Source: Agrobacterium sp. AGB01 (GTDB lineage: Bacteria; Pseudomonadota; Alphaproteobacteria; Rhizobiales; Rhizobiaceae). Taken from it: DNA of 64,000 nt. How positions within the stretch are numbered: the stretch's first letter is position 1; every line of letters starts with the position of its first letter. The translations under genes and the position numbers were made by a program. Positions 1 through 9,819 of the stretch are shown here, piece by piece. Below the pieces are notes generated by a model that saw only the letters and a program-made list of their open reading frames with translations, was not told the DNA's origin and did no database searches. The stretch spans positions 186,001 to 250,000 of the forward strand of contig NZ_JACVAB010000006.1 in NCBI RefSeq assembly GCF_014851585.1. Reading direction: 5' to 3'.

Positions 1-10
1 CACCACATAT

Positions 11-51
11 TGTGGAATAACGGTTTGCTAACCATACGATTATGTGGATAA
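11..51. repeat. Two DnaA-box-like repeats at left edge
   Basis: Positions 43-51 read TGTGGATAA, the exact complement of the classical DnaA box TTATCCACA. Positions 11-20 hold a one-base-longer variant, TGTGGAATAA, and both copies are followed by CG. The copies start 32 bp apart. Two boxes at the window edge are not enough to call an origin, and none of the usual alphaproteobacterial oriC neighbours (hemE, parAB, gid genes) is in view. Confidence 0.3.
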
Positions 52-161
52 CGCAAACTGCTGACGCGCAATTTCATCGCAGCGTTAACATTTGAAGGGT
101 AGCGGGCAGTGGTAAAACCGAAAGGGGTTTTCGAGACGACACCCGAGTGATGTCCAAATGC

Positions 162-190
162 AAAAAGACGGCTCAACTGAGCCGTCTTTG
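162..190 (-). terminator. Intrinsic terminator after ubiH-type gene
   Basis: A perfect 12-bp stem (164-175 with 178-189) lies 39 bp downstream of the stop of the minus-strand hydroxylase gene. Read on the minus strand it is followed by a run of five T, the standard form of a rho-independent terminator. Confidence 0.85.
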
Positions 191-228
191 ACATCAAACA
201 TCATCACTTTTTGTGCGAAGGAAACCCC

Positions 229-1443
229 TTAAAGCGGCTGTCCTGCCAGAAGTTTCGGGCTGCTTTCACCCGCCAGACCCGCTGCCTGATCGATGAAATA
301 AGACTTCAAAGCTGGCAGTCGGTCGACGAGCCCCAGTCCCAGATCACGCACAACGCGGATTGGCGTGCTGTCATTCGAGAACAGGCGGTTGAGCACATCG
401 GTGGTTATGCCCATGCGAAGCGTATCGAACCGGCGCCATGCCTGATAACGCTCCAGAACATTCAGCGAGCCGATGTCGAGGCCCAGCCGATCTGCTTCAA
501 CGATCGATTCGGCCAGTGCCGCTACATCCTTATAACCAAGGTTCAGGCCCTGGCCTGAGATTGGATGAATACCATGCGCCGCATCGCCCGCGAGCGCGAA
601 GCGCGGCGCAACGAAAGCTCTGGCAAGCGTGAGACCAAGAGGAAACGCCCGACGAGGACCAACAGCACGGACAGAACCAAGCTTGTGCCCAAAGCGGCGT
701 TCAAGTTCTTCATCAAACAGGAAGTCATCGGATGCGACCAGTTTGTCGGCGTCGGCGCGACGCTCGGTCCACACAAGCGATGAACGATTGCCTTTGAGCG
801 GCAGTACAGCAAATGGTCCGGATGGCAGGAAATGCTCTTCAGCCACACCATTATGTGGGCGCTCATGTTCTACCGTCGTGACAATGCCGGATTGATCATA
901 GTCCCAGCGAACCGTCTTGATACCGGCCATATCGCGCAGAGAGGATCGAACGCCGTCACAGGCGATCAACAGTCTGGCCTCGAGAGCATTACCATCGGAC
1001 AGGCTGATGCTGGTGCTCTGGGCACCGGTAACAAAACCGGACACCGTGAGACCGTGGCGAATGGAAATGCCGAGACGATCACAAAGGCCTCTCAGCGCAC
1101 CGACGATCGCGACATTGGGGATCATATGCGCAAAGGGACGTCCGTCTTCCACTTCACCATCAAAAGTCAGGAATACCGGGCGCACCGGGTCTGTCGTCTT
1201 GGAGTCCGTCACGATCATCTTGCGGATAGGCTCAGCCTCCGGTTCGATCTCGTGCCAGATGCCGAACACGTCGAGCATACGGGTTGCAGCAGAGATAATT
1301 GCCGAAGCGCGCATGTCTTTTTTCCAGACGTCCTGAGGTGCTGCCTCAACGATCTCAACCTGCATATGCGGAGCCGCTTGCTTGATGGCGACAGCAACGG
1401 CAAGTCCGACATATCCGCCCCCGGCAATCACCACATCCAGCAT
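229..1443 (-). CDS. ubiH: UbiH/UbiF/Coq6-family FAD monooxygenase
   Basis: FAD-dependent aromatic hydroxylase, predicted to hydroxylate a polyprenylated ring intermediate of ubiquinone biosynthesis at the inner membrane. The N-terminus carries the dinucleotide-binding GGGYVG motif, the middle has the ACDGVRS (DG) motif, and the C-terminal third has the GDAAHGIHPISGQGLNLGYKD signature typical of UbiH-type hydroxylases. At 404 aa it has the usual family length. I chose the ATG at 1443 because AGGAG sits 8 bases upstream; an in-frame ATG at 1482 lacks this and would add residues outside the family. Which ring position is hydroxylated cannot be told from sequence. Divergent from tesB; ends in a clear terminator. 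Confidence 0.88.
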   Translation of the reverse strand: MLDVVIAGGGYVGLAVAVAIKQAAPHMQVEIVEAAPQDVWKKDMRASAIISAATRMLDVFGIWHEIEPEAEPIRKMIVTDSKTTDPVRPVFLTFDGEVEDGRPFAHMIPNVAIVGALRGLCDRLGISIRHGLTVSGFVTGAQSTSISLSDGNALEARLLIACDGVRSSLRDMAGIKTVRWDYDQSGIVTTVEHERPHNGVAEEHFLPSGPFAVLPLKGNRSSLVWTERRADADKLVASDDFLFDEELERRFGHKLGSVRAVGPRRAFPLGLTLARAFVAPRFALAGDAAHGIHPISGQGLNLGYKDVAALAESIVEADRLGLDIGSLNVLERYQAWRRFDTLRMGITTDVLNRLFSNDSTPIRVVRDLGLGLVDRLPALKSYFIDQAAGLAGESSPKLLAGQPL

Positions 1444-1527
1444 AATCAAACTCCTGCATTCTTGAGAATATTGCCCCGGCACTATAGACCATGGAAATCC
1501 ATCTTCCTACAGCAGGAGCAAAGCTGA

Positions 1528-2418
1528 ATGACGATTGATTCCGATCCGACGGAAAAATCCGCCATGCACAAACTGGTTGAAACACTCGATCTGGAAAAGC
1601 TTGAGGAGAACCTGTTTCGTGGCACGAGCCCGCAAATAGGGTGGCAACGGGTTTTCGGCGGACAGGTCATCGCTCAGGCTCTGGTGGCGGCACATCGCAC
1701 CGTCGATGCAGATCGGTTCATCCATTCACTGCATGCCTATTTCATGCGACCCGGTGACCCCTCGGTGCCGATCATCTATCAGGTTGAACGCATCCGGAAC
1801 GGCTCCAGCTTCAATACCCGCCGTGTCGTCGCGATCCAGCACGGCGAGCCGATTTTCTCGATGTCGGCTTCGTTCCAGATCGAGGAAGAAGGTTACGACC
1901 ATCAAATGCCAGCACCAAAGGTTCCAGCACCGGAATCGCTTCTCAGCGAAACCCAATTGCAGGAAGCCTTTTTGGCAAAAGCGCCGCCGATGATCCGCAA
2001 ATACTGGCAGAACAAACGGCCGATCGAGATAAAGCCGGTATCGCTGGCCCATTACATTTCCAACGAGAAGTTGGCGCCCAATCAAGATGTCTGGGTGCGC
2101 GCCGTTGGCGAAGTGCCTGATGACCGCTGTTTTCAGGCGGCAATTCTCGCCTACCTCTCGGATATGACGCTGCTCGACACCTCGCTTTATGCGCATGGCA
2201 CAACGATTTTTGATCCCAGTATCCAGGTTGCCAGCCTTGATCATGCCATGTGGTTCCACCGTCCATGCAAGCTGGATGATTGGCTGCTTTATTCGCAGGA
2301 CAGCCCCAGTGCATCCGGAGCGAGAGGTCTTACCCGCGGCAGTATCATGACGCGAGATGGCGTGCTGATTGCATCGGTTACACAGGAAGGTTTGATTCGG
2401 AAAAGAGCAAATGATTAA
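1528..2418 (+). CDS. tesB: Acyl-CoA thioesterase II
   Basis: Hydrolyses acyl-CoA to free fatty acid and CoA in the cytoplasm. The 296-aa protein has the double-hotdog TesB layout: an N-terminal hotdog with RVFGGQVIAQAL and YFMRPGDP (about residues 40-75), and a C-terminal hotdog with LDHAMWFHRP and a final VTQEGLIR, which hold the Asp and Gln of the catalytic triad known for this family. It starts 84 bp from the divergent ubiH-type gene. It is followed by a 226-bp gap with its own nitrogen-type promoter, so it is probably not co-transcribed with glnK. Family assignment is firm; physiological substrate unknown. Confidence 0.92.
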   Translation: MTIDSDPTEKSAMHKLVETLDLEKLEENLFRGTSPQIGWQRVFGGQVIAQALVAAHRTVDADRFIHSLHAYFMRPGDPSVPIIYQVERIRNGSSFNTRRVVAIQHGEPIFSMSASFQIEEEGYDHQMPAPKVPAPESLLSETQLQEAFLAKAPPMIRKYWQNKRPIEIKPVSLAHYISNEKLAPNQDVWVRAVGEVPDDRCFQAAILAYLSDMTLLDTSLYAHGTTIFDPSIQVASLDHAMWFHRPCKLDDWLLYSQDSPSASGARGLTRGSIMTRDGVLIASVTQEGLIRKRAND

Positions 2419-2450
2419 ATTTTGCGCTTAATTTTCAAACTGCATAATTA

Positions 2451-2469
2451 TTGCGCGATTATTGTGCAA
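2451..2469 (+). promoter_or_regulatory. Putative NtrC-binding site
   Basis: TTGCGC-N7-GTGCAA forms an inverted repeat with one wobble mismatch and matches the GCAC-N7-GTGC spacing known for NtrC sites. It lies about 75 bp upstream of the sigma-54-like promoter element of glnK, a normal enhancer position. Assignment is by motif and context only. Confidence 0.6.
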
Positions 2470-2503
2470 ACAAATGCCTCCAAAACAGACTGCAAGAATA
2501 TAG

Positions 2504-2983
<480 letters not shown>

Positions 2984-3008
2984 TCGGCTGATCAGGGAGT
3001 TTTATACA

Positions 3009-4364
3009 ATGTCGTTTTCAAGAATTTCTACCTCTCTCGGTCGGCTGGGCGCCGGCACGGCGGCCCTTTTGGCCCCTGCCTTCGCTTTCGCGCAGGAAGC
3101 AGCCGCTCCTGCCGCTGAAGCAGCCGCCGCTGCACCGACAATCGACTCCGGCGACACCGCATGGATGCTGACGTCGACCGTTCTCGTTCTTTTCATGATC
3201 CTACCGGGCCTCGCCCTGTTCTACGGCGGTCTCGTCCGCTCTAAGAACATGTTGTCGGTGCTCATGCAGTGCCTCGTGGTTTCCGCAGCAATCATGATCG
3301 TCTGGGTATTCTACGGTTACAGCCTTGCCTTCTCCAACGGTGGCGGCCTCAACACCTTCATCGGCGGTTTCGAAAAGCTCTTCCTGTCCGGCGTTACCTC
3401 TGAAAGCGTCAGCGGCTCCATTCCGGAATACGTCTTCATCTCGTTCCAGCTGACCTTCGCTTGCATCACGCCAGCGCTGATCGTTGGTGCATTTGCAGAG
3501 CGCATCAAGTTCTCTGCTGTGATCCTGTTCTGCATTCTCTGGGTTACCTTCGTGTACTTCCCGGTTGCTCACATGGTCTGGTCGGGCGACGGCGCCTTGA
3601 TGTGGGACTGGGGTGCACTTGACTTCGCAGGTGGCACGGTTGTTCACATCAATGCTGGTGTTGCTGGTCTTATCGGCGCAATCCTGGTCGGCAAGCGTAC
3701 TGGCTTCGGCAAGGACATGATGGCTCCTCACTCGATGACCCTGACCATGGTCGGCGCGTCGATGCTGTGGGTTGGCTGGTTCGGCTTTAACGCCGGTTCC
3801 GCCGCTGCTGCCAACGGCGTTGCAGGTCTCGCCATGATCAACACGCTCACTGCAACAGCAGGTGCAATCGTTGCATGGTGCGTGATTGAAAGCTTCGCTC
3901 GTGGCAAAGCTTCGATGCTCGGCGCGGCCTCTGGCGTTATCGCCGGCCTCGTTGCCGTTACTCCGGCCGCTGGTGCGGTTGGCCCGATCGGCGCGATCTT
4001 CCTCGGCGCAATTGCCTCAGCATTCTGCTACTTCTTCGTGTCTGTGGTGAAGAACAAGTTCGGTTACGACGATACGGCTGACGTATTCGGCGTACACGGC
4101 GTTGGTGGTATCGTAGGCGCTATCGGCACCGGCATCTTCGCAAGCACTTCTCTGGGTGGCGTAGGCTACGCAGAAGGCGTGACGATGGGCGCTCAGGTGT
4201 GGGTACAGATCAAGTCTGTTATCCTCACCATCGTATGGTGCGGTATCGGCTCCTTCGTCCTCTACAAGCTCGTTGATCTCATTGTTGGTCTGCGTGTACC
4301 GGTTGAAGCAGAACGCGAAGGTCTTGATCTCGCATCGCACGGCGAAGCTGCTTACCACAACTAA
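3009..4364 (+). CDS. amtB: Ammonium transporter AmtB
   Basis: Inner-membrane ammonium channel of the Amt/Mep/Rh family, 451 aa. Residues 1-28 form a cleavable signal peptide ending AFAFAQ, followed by an Ala-rich linker and about eleven membrane helices beginning near DTAWMLTSTVLVL. The twin-histidine pore motif is visible in GTVVHINAGVAGL and in the later GVHGVGGIVGAIGTGIF. The start was chosen at the ATG preceded by AGGGAG ten bases upstream; a longer frame from 2826 overlaps glnK out of frame and is not used. Second gene of the glnK-amtB operon, regulated by direct GlnK docking in known systems. Ends at a strong terminator. Confidence 0.95.
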   Translation: MSFSRISTSLGRLGAGTAALLAPAFAFAQEAAAPAAEAAAAAPTIDSGDTAWMLTSTVLVLFMILPGLALFYGGLVRSKNMLSVLMQCLVVSAAIMIVWVFYGYSLAFSNGGGLNTFIGGFEKLFLSGVTSESVSGSIPEYVFISFQLTFACITPALIVGAFAERIKFSAVILFCILWVTFVYFPVAHMVWSGDGALMWDWGALDFAGGTVVHINAGVAGLIGAILVGKRTGFGKDMMAPHSMTLTMVGASMLWVGWFGFNAGSAAAANGVAGLAMINTLTATAGAIVAWCVIESFARGKASMLGAASGVIAGLVAVTPAAGAVGPIGAIFLGAIASAFCYFFVSVVKNKFGYDDTADVFGVHGVGGIVGAIGTGIFASTSLGGVGYAEGVTMGAQVWVQIKSVILTIVWCGIGSFVLYKLVDLIVGLRVPVEAEREGLDLASHGEAAYHN

Positions 4365-4411
4365 GATACATAGGCCGGTGCGAGGTTACGGCCTCGCATC
4401 TCGAAACTTTC

Positions 4412-4437
4412 AAACCGCCCTCCGGGGCGGTTTTTTT
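4412..4437 (+). terminator. Terminator of glnK-amtB operon
   Basis: AAACCGCCC and GGGCGGTTT form a 9-bp stem around a short loop and are followed by seven T, 47 bp after the amtB stop. Confidence 0.9.
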
Positions 4438-4469
4438 ATGCCGAGATTTGCACCGCACACATGGCCAAG

Positions 4470-4497
4470 AAAAACCCCGGCTCATCACCGGGGTTTT
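4470..4497 (-). terminator. Terminator of trcR
   Basis: A 10-bp stem (4471-4480 with 4488-4497) with a 7-base loop lies 28 bp after the minus-strand trcR stop. On the minus strand the stem ends in T-rich sequence. Confidence 0.85.
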
Positions 4498-4525
4498 AAC
4501 AATTCCGCTTTGTAACGGCAGATGA

Positions 4526-5230
4526 TCAGAAACGATCATCCTCTTCATCATCGTCGTTCTTGGAAGACTTGAGTGATGCCAGTTTCGCAAATACGGCATC
4601 AGCGTCGATTTCTTTTTCTTCTTCGCGCTGGTAGTTGAAGTCCAGACCTTCCGTCTGAGCAGCCGGCTGCAGCGTTGCATCCAGCTCTTCAGCTGTCGGC
4701 AGCGGACGACCGCGCGATGCGCGTTCTACTTCCAGGTCCAGATCGATCTGGCTGCAGAGGCCGAGCGTCACCGGGTCCATTGGTGTGAGGTTCGCAGAGT
4801 TCCAGTGCGTACGATCACGAATCTGCTCAATCGTCGACTTGGTTGTACCGACGAGACGCGAAATCTGCGCGTCTTTCAGTTCTGCGTGGTTACGCACCAG
4901 CCACAGAATAGCGTTCGGGCGGTCCTGACGCTTGGAAACTGGCGTGTAACGTGGGCCACGACGCTTGGATTCCGGTACACGAACCTTAGGCTCGGACAGC
5001 TTCAGCTTATGGTTCGGGTTGCCTTCACCACGAACAATTTCATCACGCGACAACTGACCTGTAGCAATAGGGTCGAGGCCCTTGATGCCTTGTGCCGCTT
5101 CGCCGTCGGCAATCGCTTTAACCTCAAGCGGATGCAACTTGCAGAATGTCGCGATCTGATCGAACGACAGTGCAGTGTTGTCAACCAGCCATACGGCGGT
5201 TGCCTTTGGCATAAGCAGTGTTTGAGCCAT
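4526..5230 (-). CDS. trcR: DUF1013/TrcR-family cell-cycle transcriptional regulator
   Basis: A 234-aa soluble protein of the alphaproteobacterial DUF1013 family, members of which are now annotated as the transcriptional regulator TrcR. Residues 1-60 contain a segment starting WLVDNTALSFDQIATFC that resembles a helix-turn-helix, and a second HTH-like segment, NAILWLVRNHAELKDAQISR, lies near the middle. The basic stretch KRRGPRYTPVSKRQDR precedes it. The C-terminus is very acidic, ending in a D/E-rich tail. Monocistronic with its own terminator; divergent from acs. Family assignment is good, but the target genes cannot be inferred from this window. Confidence 0.8.
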   Translation of the reverse strand: MAQTLLMPKATAVWLVDNTALSFDQIATFCKLHPLEVKAIADGEAAQGIKGLDPIATGQLSRDEIVRGEGNPNHKLKLSEPKVRVPESKRRGPRYTPVSKRQDRPNAILWLVRNHAELKDAQISRLVGTTKSTIEQIRDRTHWNSANLTPMDPVTLGLCSQIDLDLEVERASRGRPLPTAEELDATLQPAAQTEGLDFNYQREEEKEIDADAVFAKLASLKSSKNDDDEEDDRF

Positions 5231-5459
5231 AGATACAGTCCTTCTGTCCGTCCGCTCCGGTGTCGCGGTCCGTGGATATTAACCACCAATTTCCGGGATA
5301 TGTCTGCTCTATAAACGTATTGTATCGAAATTGCAATTCTTTGGGACACAAATGACCTTTGTCTAATTGCCGTGCGAGCGCGAAGTGTTATGAATTGAAC
5401 ACATATCGGAGGTGGGAGTCTCCGAACCGAAATTGACGTAATGCTTTTAGGAGGAGTTC

Positions 5460-7418
5460 ATGTCAGCCAAAGTCTATCCAGTGTTGAAAACGGCGAAAAC
5501 CCGGACACTGATTGATAATGACCGTTACCAGAAGTGGTATCAGGAAAGCGTCGAAGATCCTGAAAAGTTCTGGGACAAACACGGTCGCCGCATCGACTGG
5601 TTCAAGCCATATACCAAAGTCAAAAACACCTCATTTAAAGGCAAGGTACCTATCAAATGGTACGAGGACGGTCTGACCAACGTTTCCTATAACTGTATTG
5701 ACCGTCACCTGAAGACGCATGGCGAACGCACCGCCATCATCTGGGAAGGTGACAACCCTTATATCGACAAGAAGATCACCTATAACCAGCTGTACGAGCA
5801 GGTGTGCCGTCTGGCCAACGTTCTAAAGAAGCATGGTGTAAAAAAGGGTGACCGCGTTACCATCTACATGCCGATGATCCCGGAAGCGGCATACGCCATG
5901 CTCGCCTGCGCGCGTATCGGCGCAATTCACTCGGTGGTGTTTGGCGGCTTTTCTCCCGAAGCACTTGCAGGCCGTATCGTTGACTGCGAATCGACTTTTG
6001 TTATCACTTGCGATGAAGGTGTTCGTGGCGGCAAACCTATTCCACTGAAGGAAAACACCGACACCGCGATCGACATTGCCGCCAAGCAATATGTCATGGT
6101 CAATAAGGTGCTGGTTGTGCGCCGTACCGGCGGCAAAACCGGTTGGGCACCTGGTCGCGACTTCTGGTACCATCAGGAAATTGCGAGCGTGAAGCCGCAT
6201 TGTGAACCGGTCAAGATGCGTGCGGAAGACCCGCTGTTTATTCTTTACACTTCCGGCTCCACCGGCAAGCCGAAGGGCGTGCTACACACCACGGGCGGTT
6301 ATCTCGTCTACACATCGATGACGCATGAATATGTGTTCGATTACAAGGACGGCGATATCTACTGGTGTACGGCCGACGTCGGCTGGGTGACAGGCCACTC
6401 CTATATTGTCTACGGACCACTCGCCAATTGCGCGACTACGCTAATGTTTGAAGGCGTTCCGAACTTCCCAGATCAGGGTCGTTTCTGGGAAGTCATCGAC
6501 AAACACAAAGTCAACATTTTCTACACCGCACCAACCGCACTTCGTTCATTGATGGGCGCTGGCGATCACTTCGTCAAACGTTCCTCCCGCTCTAGCCTGC
6601 GGCTGCTCGGCTCGGTCGGGGAACCGATCAACCCAGAGGCATGGGAATGGTATTACCACGTGGTTGGTGAGGACCAGAGCCCGATTGTCGACACATGGTG
6701 GCAGACTGAAACCGGCGGCATTCTGATTTCACCACTGCCGGGTGCGACGGATCTCAAGCCCGGATCGGCAACCCGTCCGTTCTTCGGTGTCCAGCCACAG
6801 TTGGTGGATGCGGAAGGCAATGTGCTGGAAGGGCCGGCCGACGGCAATCTGTGCATCACAGACAGCTGGCCTGGGCAGGCGCGCACGGTTTATGGCGACC
6901 ATAACCGTTTCGTGGAAACCTACTTCTCCACCTACAAAGGCAAGTATTTCACCGGCGATGGCTGCCGCCGTGACGAAGATGGTTATTACTGGATAACCGG
7001 ACGTGTCGATGACGTGTTGAACGTCTCTGGCCACCGTCTCGGCACCGCGGAAGTCGAATCTGCGCTGGTCTCGCACCATCAAGTGTCGGAAGCAGCGGTG
7101 GTAGGTTATCCGCATTCCATCAAAGGGCAGGGCATCTATTGCTATGTGACGCTGATGGCAGGGCAAGTCGGCGACGACGCATTGCGCGCCGAACTGGTCA
7201 AGCATGTCCGTAATGAAATCGGCCCGGTTGCCACCCCGGACAAGATCCAGTTTTCTCCAGGCCTGCCGAAAACCCGTTCCGGCAAGATCATGCGCCGCAT
7301 TCTGCGCAAGATTGCCGAGGATGACTTCGGGTCTCTGGGCGACACATCGACCCTTGCCGATCCGGCTGTCGTTGAAGATCTCATCGCCAACCGTCAGAAC
7401 AAGGCAGTGGCGGCGTAA
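5460..7418 (+). CDS. acs: Acetyl-CoA synthetase (AMP-forming)
   Basis: Activates acetate to acetyl-CoA through acetyl-AMP. The 652-aa length is standard. The adenylate-forming P-loop [11 protein letters not shown] is near residue 265, the WWQTETGG motif near 415 and the hinge region [18 protein letters not shown] near 515. The C-terminal [11 protein letters not shown] contains the lysine that is acetylated to switch off Acs in other bacteria. AGGAGGAG lies directly upstream of the ATG. It stands alone between trcR (divergent) and the TRAP operon (convergent), ending in a shared bidirectional terminator. I see no linked protein acetyltransferase or deacetylase gene. Confidence 0.96.
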   Translation: MSAKVYPVLKTAKTRTLIDNDRYQKWYQESVEDPEKFWDKHGRRIDWFKPYTKVKNTSFKGKVPIKWYEDGLTNVSYNCIDRHLKTHGERTAIIWEGDNPYIDKKITYNQLYEQVCRLANVLKKHGVKKGDRVTIYMPMIPEAAYAMLACARIGAIHSVVFGGFSPEALAGRIVDCESTFVITCDEGVRGGKPIPLKENTDTAIDIAAKQYVMVNKVLVVRRTGGKTGWAPGRDFWYHQEIASVKPHCEPVKMRAEDPLFILYTSGSTGKPKGVLHTTGGYLVYTSMTHEYVFDYKDGDIYWCTADVGWVTGHSYIVYGPLANCATTLMFEGVPNFPDQGRFWEVIDKHKVNIFYTAPTALRSLMGAGDHFVKRSSRSSLRLLGSVGEPINPEAWEWYYHVVGEDQSPIVDTWWQTETGGILISPLPGATDLKPGSATRPFFGVQPQLVDAEGNVLEGPADGNLCITDSWPGQARTVYGDHNRFVETYFSTYKGKYFTGDGCRRDEDGYYWITGRVDDVLNVSGHRLGTAEVESALVSHHQVSEAAVVGYPHSIKGQGIYCYVTLMAGQVGDDALRAELVKHVRNEIGPVATPDKIQFSPGLPKTRSGKIMRRILRKIAEDDFGSLGDTSTLADPAVVEDLIANRQNKAVAA

Positions 7419-7435
7419 TCAAAAAACAGAGCAAC

Positions 7436-7471
7436 AAAAAACCCGGCTACCGCAAGGCAGCCGGGTTTTTT
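7436..7471. terminator. Bidirectional terminator between acs and dctP
   Basis: A perfect 12-bp stem (7437-7448 with 7459-7470) is flanked by A and T runs, so it can stop transcription from both the plus-strand acs and the minus-strand TRAP operon. Confidence 0.92.
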
Positions 7472-7488
7472 AGTCGAAAATGACGGGT

Positions 7489-8496
7489 TTATTCGCCGCG
7501 AATTTTCTTCAGTTCGGCCAAAGCTGCGTCGACAACGTCTGCACCGATTGCTGCCTTGTGCTTTTCATAAACAACAGCCGACTTCTCACGAATACGGGCC
7601 TGCTCTTCTGACGAAAGCGTGTTGACCTGCAGGCCTGCTTCCTTGATCTTCTCCAGAGATTTCTGGTTCAGTTCGCGGATAACCTTACGTTCTACGTCAC
7701 GGCCAACGATGGCGCACTCACGAAGAGCTGCCTGTTCTTCAGCTGTGTAGCTGTCGAAGATTGGCTTGGAGAAGAGGAACAGGAACGGCGTGTAAGCGTG
7801 GTTCGTTTCTGTAACAAACTTCTGAACTTCGTAGAACTTCGACGTATCGATAGTCACGTAGGGGTTTTCCTGCGCGTCGATAGCGTTGGTTTCCAGAGCG
7901 GAGAACACTTCACCAAAAGCCATTGGCGTTGCGTTGGCGCCGAGGTTCTGGAACGTGTCAAGGAAGATGTTGTTCTGCATCACGCGCACTTTCATGCCCG
8001 AGAAGTCTTCCCACTTGTTCACAGCATGCTTGGAGTTGGAAAGGTTACGGAAACCGTTTTCCCAATAAGCAAGGTTTACGAGGCCCTGCTCTTCCAGCTT
8101 CTTGTTCATCATGTCGCCGAATTCGCCATCCATCAGGGCGTCAGCTTCCTTCGCATTGCCAACGAGGAATGGCAGGTCGAATACGCCGAGAGCCGGGATA
8201 AGGCCAACAAGTGGAGACGAAGACGTTACAACTGCTTCCTGAACGCCGGAACGCAGTGCTTGCGTAGCTTGCAAGTCGCCGCCGAGAGCGCCACCCCAGA
8301 ATGCGGTCAACTTCAGCTTGCTGCCAGTCTTATCATTAAGGCAAGCCTGCATGGCTTCGATACCGTTACCAACCGGATGATCCTGGTTGATGCCGTTCGA
8401 AACGCGGATGGTGCGATCATTGAATTCTGCCATGGCAGGTGCAGCGGCACCCATAGCGAAAGCAATAGCGGTGGTGGTCAGAAAAAATTTTCTCAT
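7489..8496 (-). CDS. dctP: TRAP transporter substrate-binding protein DctP
   Basis: Periplasmic binding component of a tripartite ATP-independent transporter. The 335-aa protein has a signal peptide of about 23 residues ending PAMAE, then a DctP fold. GMKVRV supplies the conserved arginine (R171) that in this family forms a salt bridge with the substrate carboxylate, and SALETNAIDAQENPY is the usual later motif. It is the last gene of a minus-strand dctQ-dctM-dctP group, 42 bp after dctM. Family members bind carboxylates; the linked catabolic genes point to a sugar acid, probably a pentonate, which is inference. Terminates at the hairpin shared with acs. Confidence 0.9.
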   Translation of the reverse strand: MRKFFLTTTAIAFAMGAAAPAMAEFNDRTIRVSNGINQDHPVGNGIEAMQACLNDKTGSKLKLTAFWGGALGGDLQATQALRSGVQEAVVTSSSPLVGLIPALGVFDLPFLVGNAKEADALMDGEFGDMMNKKLEEQGLVNLAYWENGFRNLSNSKHAVNKWEDFSGMKVRVMQNNIFLDTFQNLGANATPMAFGEVFSALETNAIDAQENPYVTIDTSKFYEVQKFVTETNHAYTPFLFLFSKPIFDSYTAEEQAALRECAIVGRDVERKVIRELNQKSLEKIKEAGLQVNTLSSEEQARIREKSAVVYEKHKAAIGADVVDAALAELKKIRGE

Positions 8497-8538
8497 AATA
8501 TCCTCCCTTGGACTGTTAGCGAGAAAACAGATTAACGA

Positions 8539-9816
8539 TTACTTGAGGTAAGCCAGTGGTACCAGGACGATGTCCGGGAAGAGCACCAACAGAGCCAGAA
8601 CGATGGTTTCAGCAACAAGGAATGGCCATACACCAACCGTCACCTTGCCCAGCGGAATACGACCGACGCCACTGACCACGTTCAGAACTACACCTACAGG
8701 TGGTGTGATAAGGCCAATTGCATTATTAATGATGAACAGAACACCGAAATAAACCGGGTCGATACCTGCCTGCTTGACTATTGGCATTAGAACAGGCGTA
8801 AGGATCAGAATGGTCGGCGTCAGGTCAAGCGCCGTTCCGACGATGAACACCAAAACCATGATGACAGCCATCAGCAACATCGGACGGTCAATCAGAGGTT
8901 CGATGTAGCCAGCAACTTCATTTGGAATGTTTGCAGCTGTGATCAGCCATGCGGAAACCAGAGCGGCGCAAACCAGGAACATGATGATCGACGTGCTCTT
9001 TGCGGCACGCAGAAGAACATGCATCAAATCGGCAGGTTTAAGCTCGCGATAGATAAACATGCCAACGAACAAGGCGTAGGCAGCAGCGATAACCGCAGCT
9101 TCGGTTGGCGTTACAACGCCGGCCTTGATACCGCCGAGAATGATGACTGGCATACCGAGAGCCCAACCGGCACGTCCTGTTGCCAGCAAACGTTCTTTGG
9201 CAGAGGTTTTTGGCAGCGGCTTGACGTCATCTTTGCGAACAACGATCAGCCAGGCAATGATCAGAGAGATACCCATCAAGATACCGGGCACGATACCGGC
9301 CAGGAAGAGCTGGGTGATCGAAACGTTGGCAGCAACACCAAAGACGATAAATGCCATGGATGGCGGGATAACCGGCGCAATGATACCACCAGCGGCAATC
9401 AGGCCACCGGACCGCGGGATATTGTAGCCAGCCTTCGCCATCATCGGAATGAGGATAGCAGCCAGAGCTGCCGTGTCAGCTGCGGCCGAACCCGAGATAC
9501 TCGCCATAATGATAGCAGCGAAAATCGCCACGATGCCAAGACCGCCACGGATGTGACCGACGCAGGCAATAGCAAAGTCGATGATACGGCGAGACAGACC
9601 GCCCGAGTTCATCAACTCACCAGCGAGAATGAAGAACGGAATGGCAAGCAGCGTGAATGTGTCAGCGCCTGCAATCATGTTCTGGGCAATGATCTGCGTG
9701 TTGAACATGCCCATATAGGCCATGAGCACGACACCGCAGAACATCAAAGAGAATGCAACCGGAACCCCGATCGCCATGGCTCCGAGCAGGGAGCCAACAA
9801 AAACGAGAAGTGTCAT
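8539..9816 (-). CDS. dctM: TRAP transporter large permease DctM
   Basis: Ion-coupled membrane subunit of the TRAP transporter, 425 aa, of the usual length for unfused DctM. The sequence is hydrophobic throughout, with about twelve to thirteen predicted helices. GSAAADTAALAAILIPMM and ITPPVGVVLNVVSGVGRIPL are family hallmarks. The start lies 3 bp after the dctQ stop, with GGAG at the end of dctQ acting as the ribosome site, indicating coupled translation. Works with the DctP and DctQ encoded alongside; substrate inferred to be a sugar acid from neighbouring enzymes. Confidence 0.93.
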   Translation of the reverse strand: MTLLVFVGSLLGAMAIGVPVAFSLMFCGVVLMAYMGMFNTQIIAQNMIAGADTFTLLAIPFFILAGELMNSGGLSRRIIDFAIACVGHIRGGLGIVAIFAAIIMASISGSAAADTAALAAILIPMMAKAGYNIPRSGGLIAAGGIIAPVIPPSMAFIVFGVAANVSITQLFLAGIVPGILMGISLIIAWLIVVRKDDVKPLPKTSAKERLLATGRAGWALGMPVIILGGIKAGVVTPTEAAVIAAAYALFVGMFIYRELKPADLMHVLLRAAKSTSIIMFLVCAALVSAWLITAANIPNEVAGYIEPLIDRPMLLMAVIMVLVFIVGTALDLTPTILILTPVLMPIVKQAGIDPVYFGVLFIINNAIGLITPPVGVVLNVVSGVGRIPLGKVTVGVWPFLVAETIVLALLVLFPDIVLVPLAYLK

Positions 9817-9819
9817 GTA

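Noticed and set aside
1-228. Chromosomal replication origin
   Set aside because: There are only two DnaA-like boxes and no origin-linked genes, so I list the boxes but not an origin.
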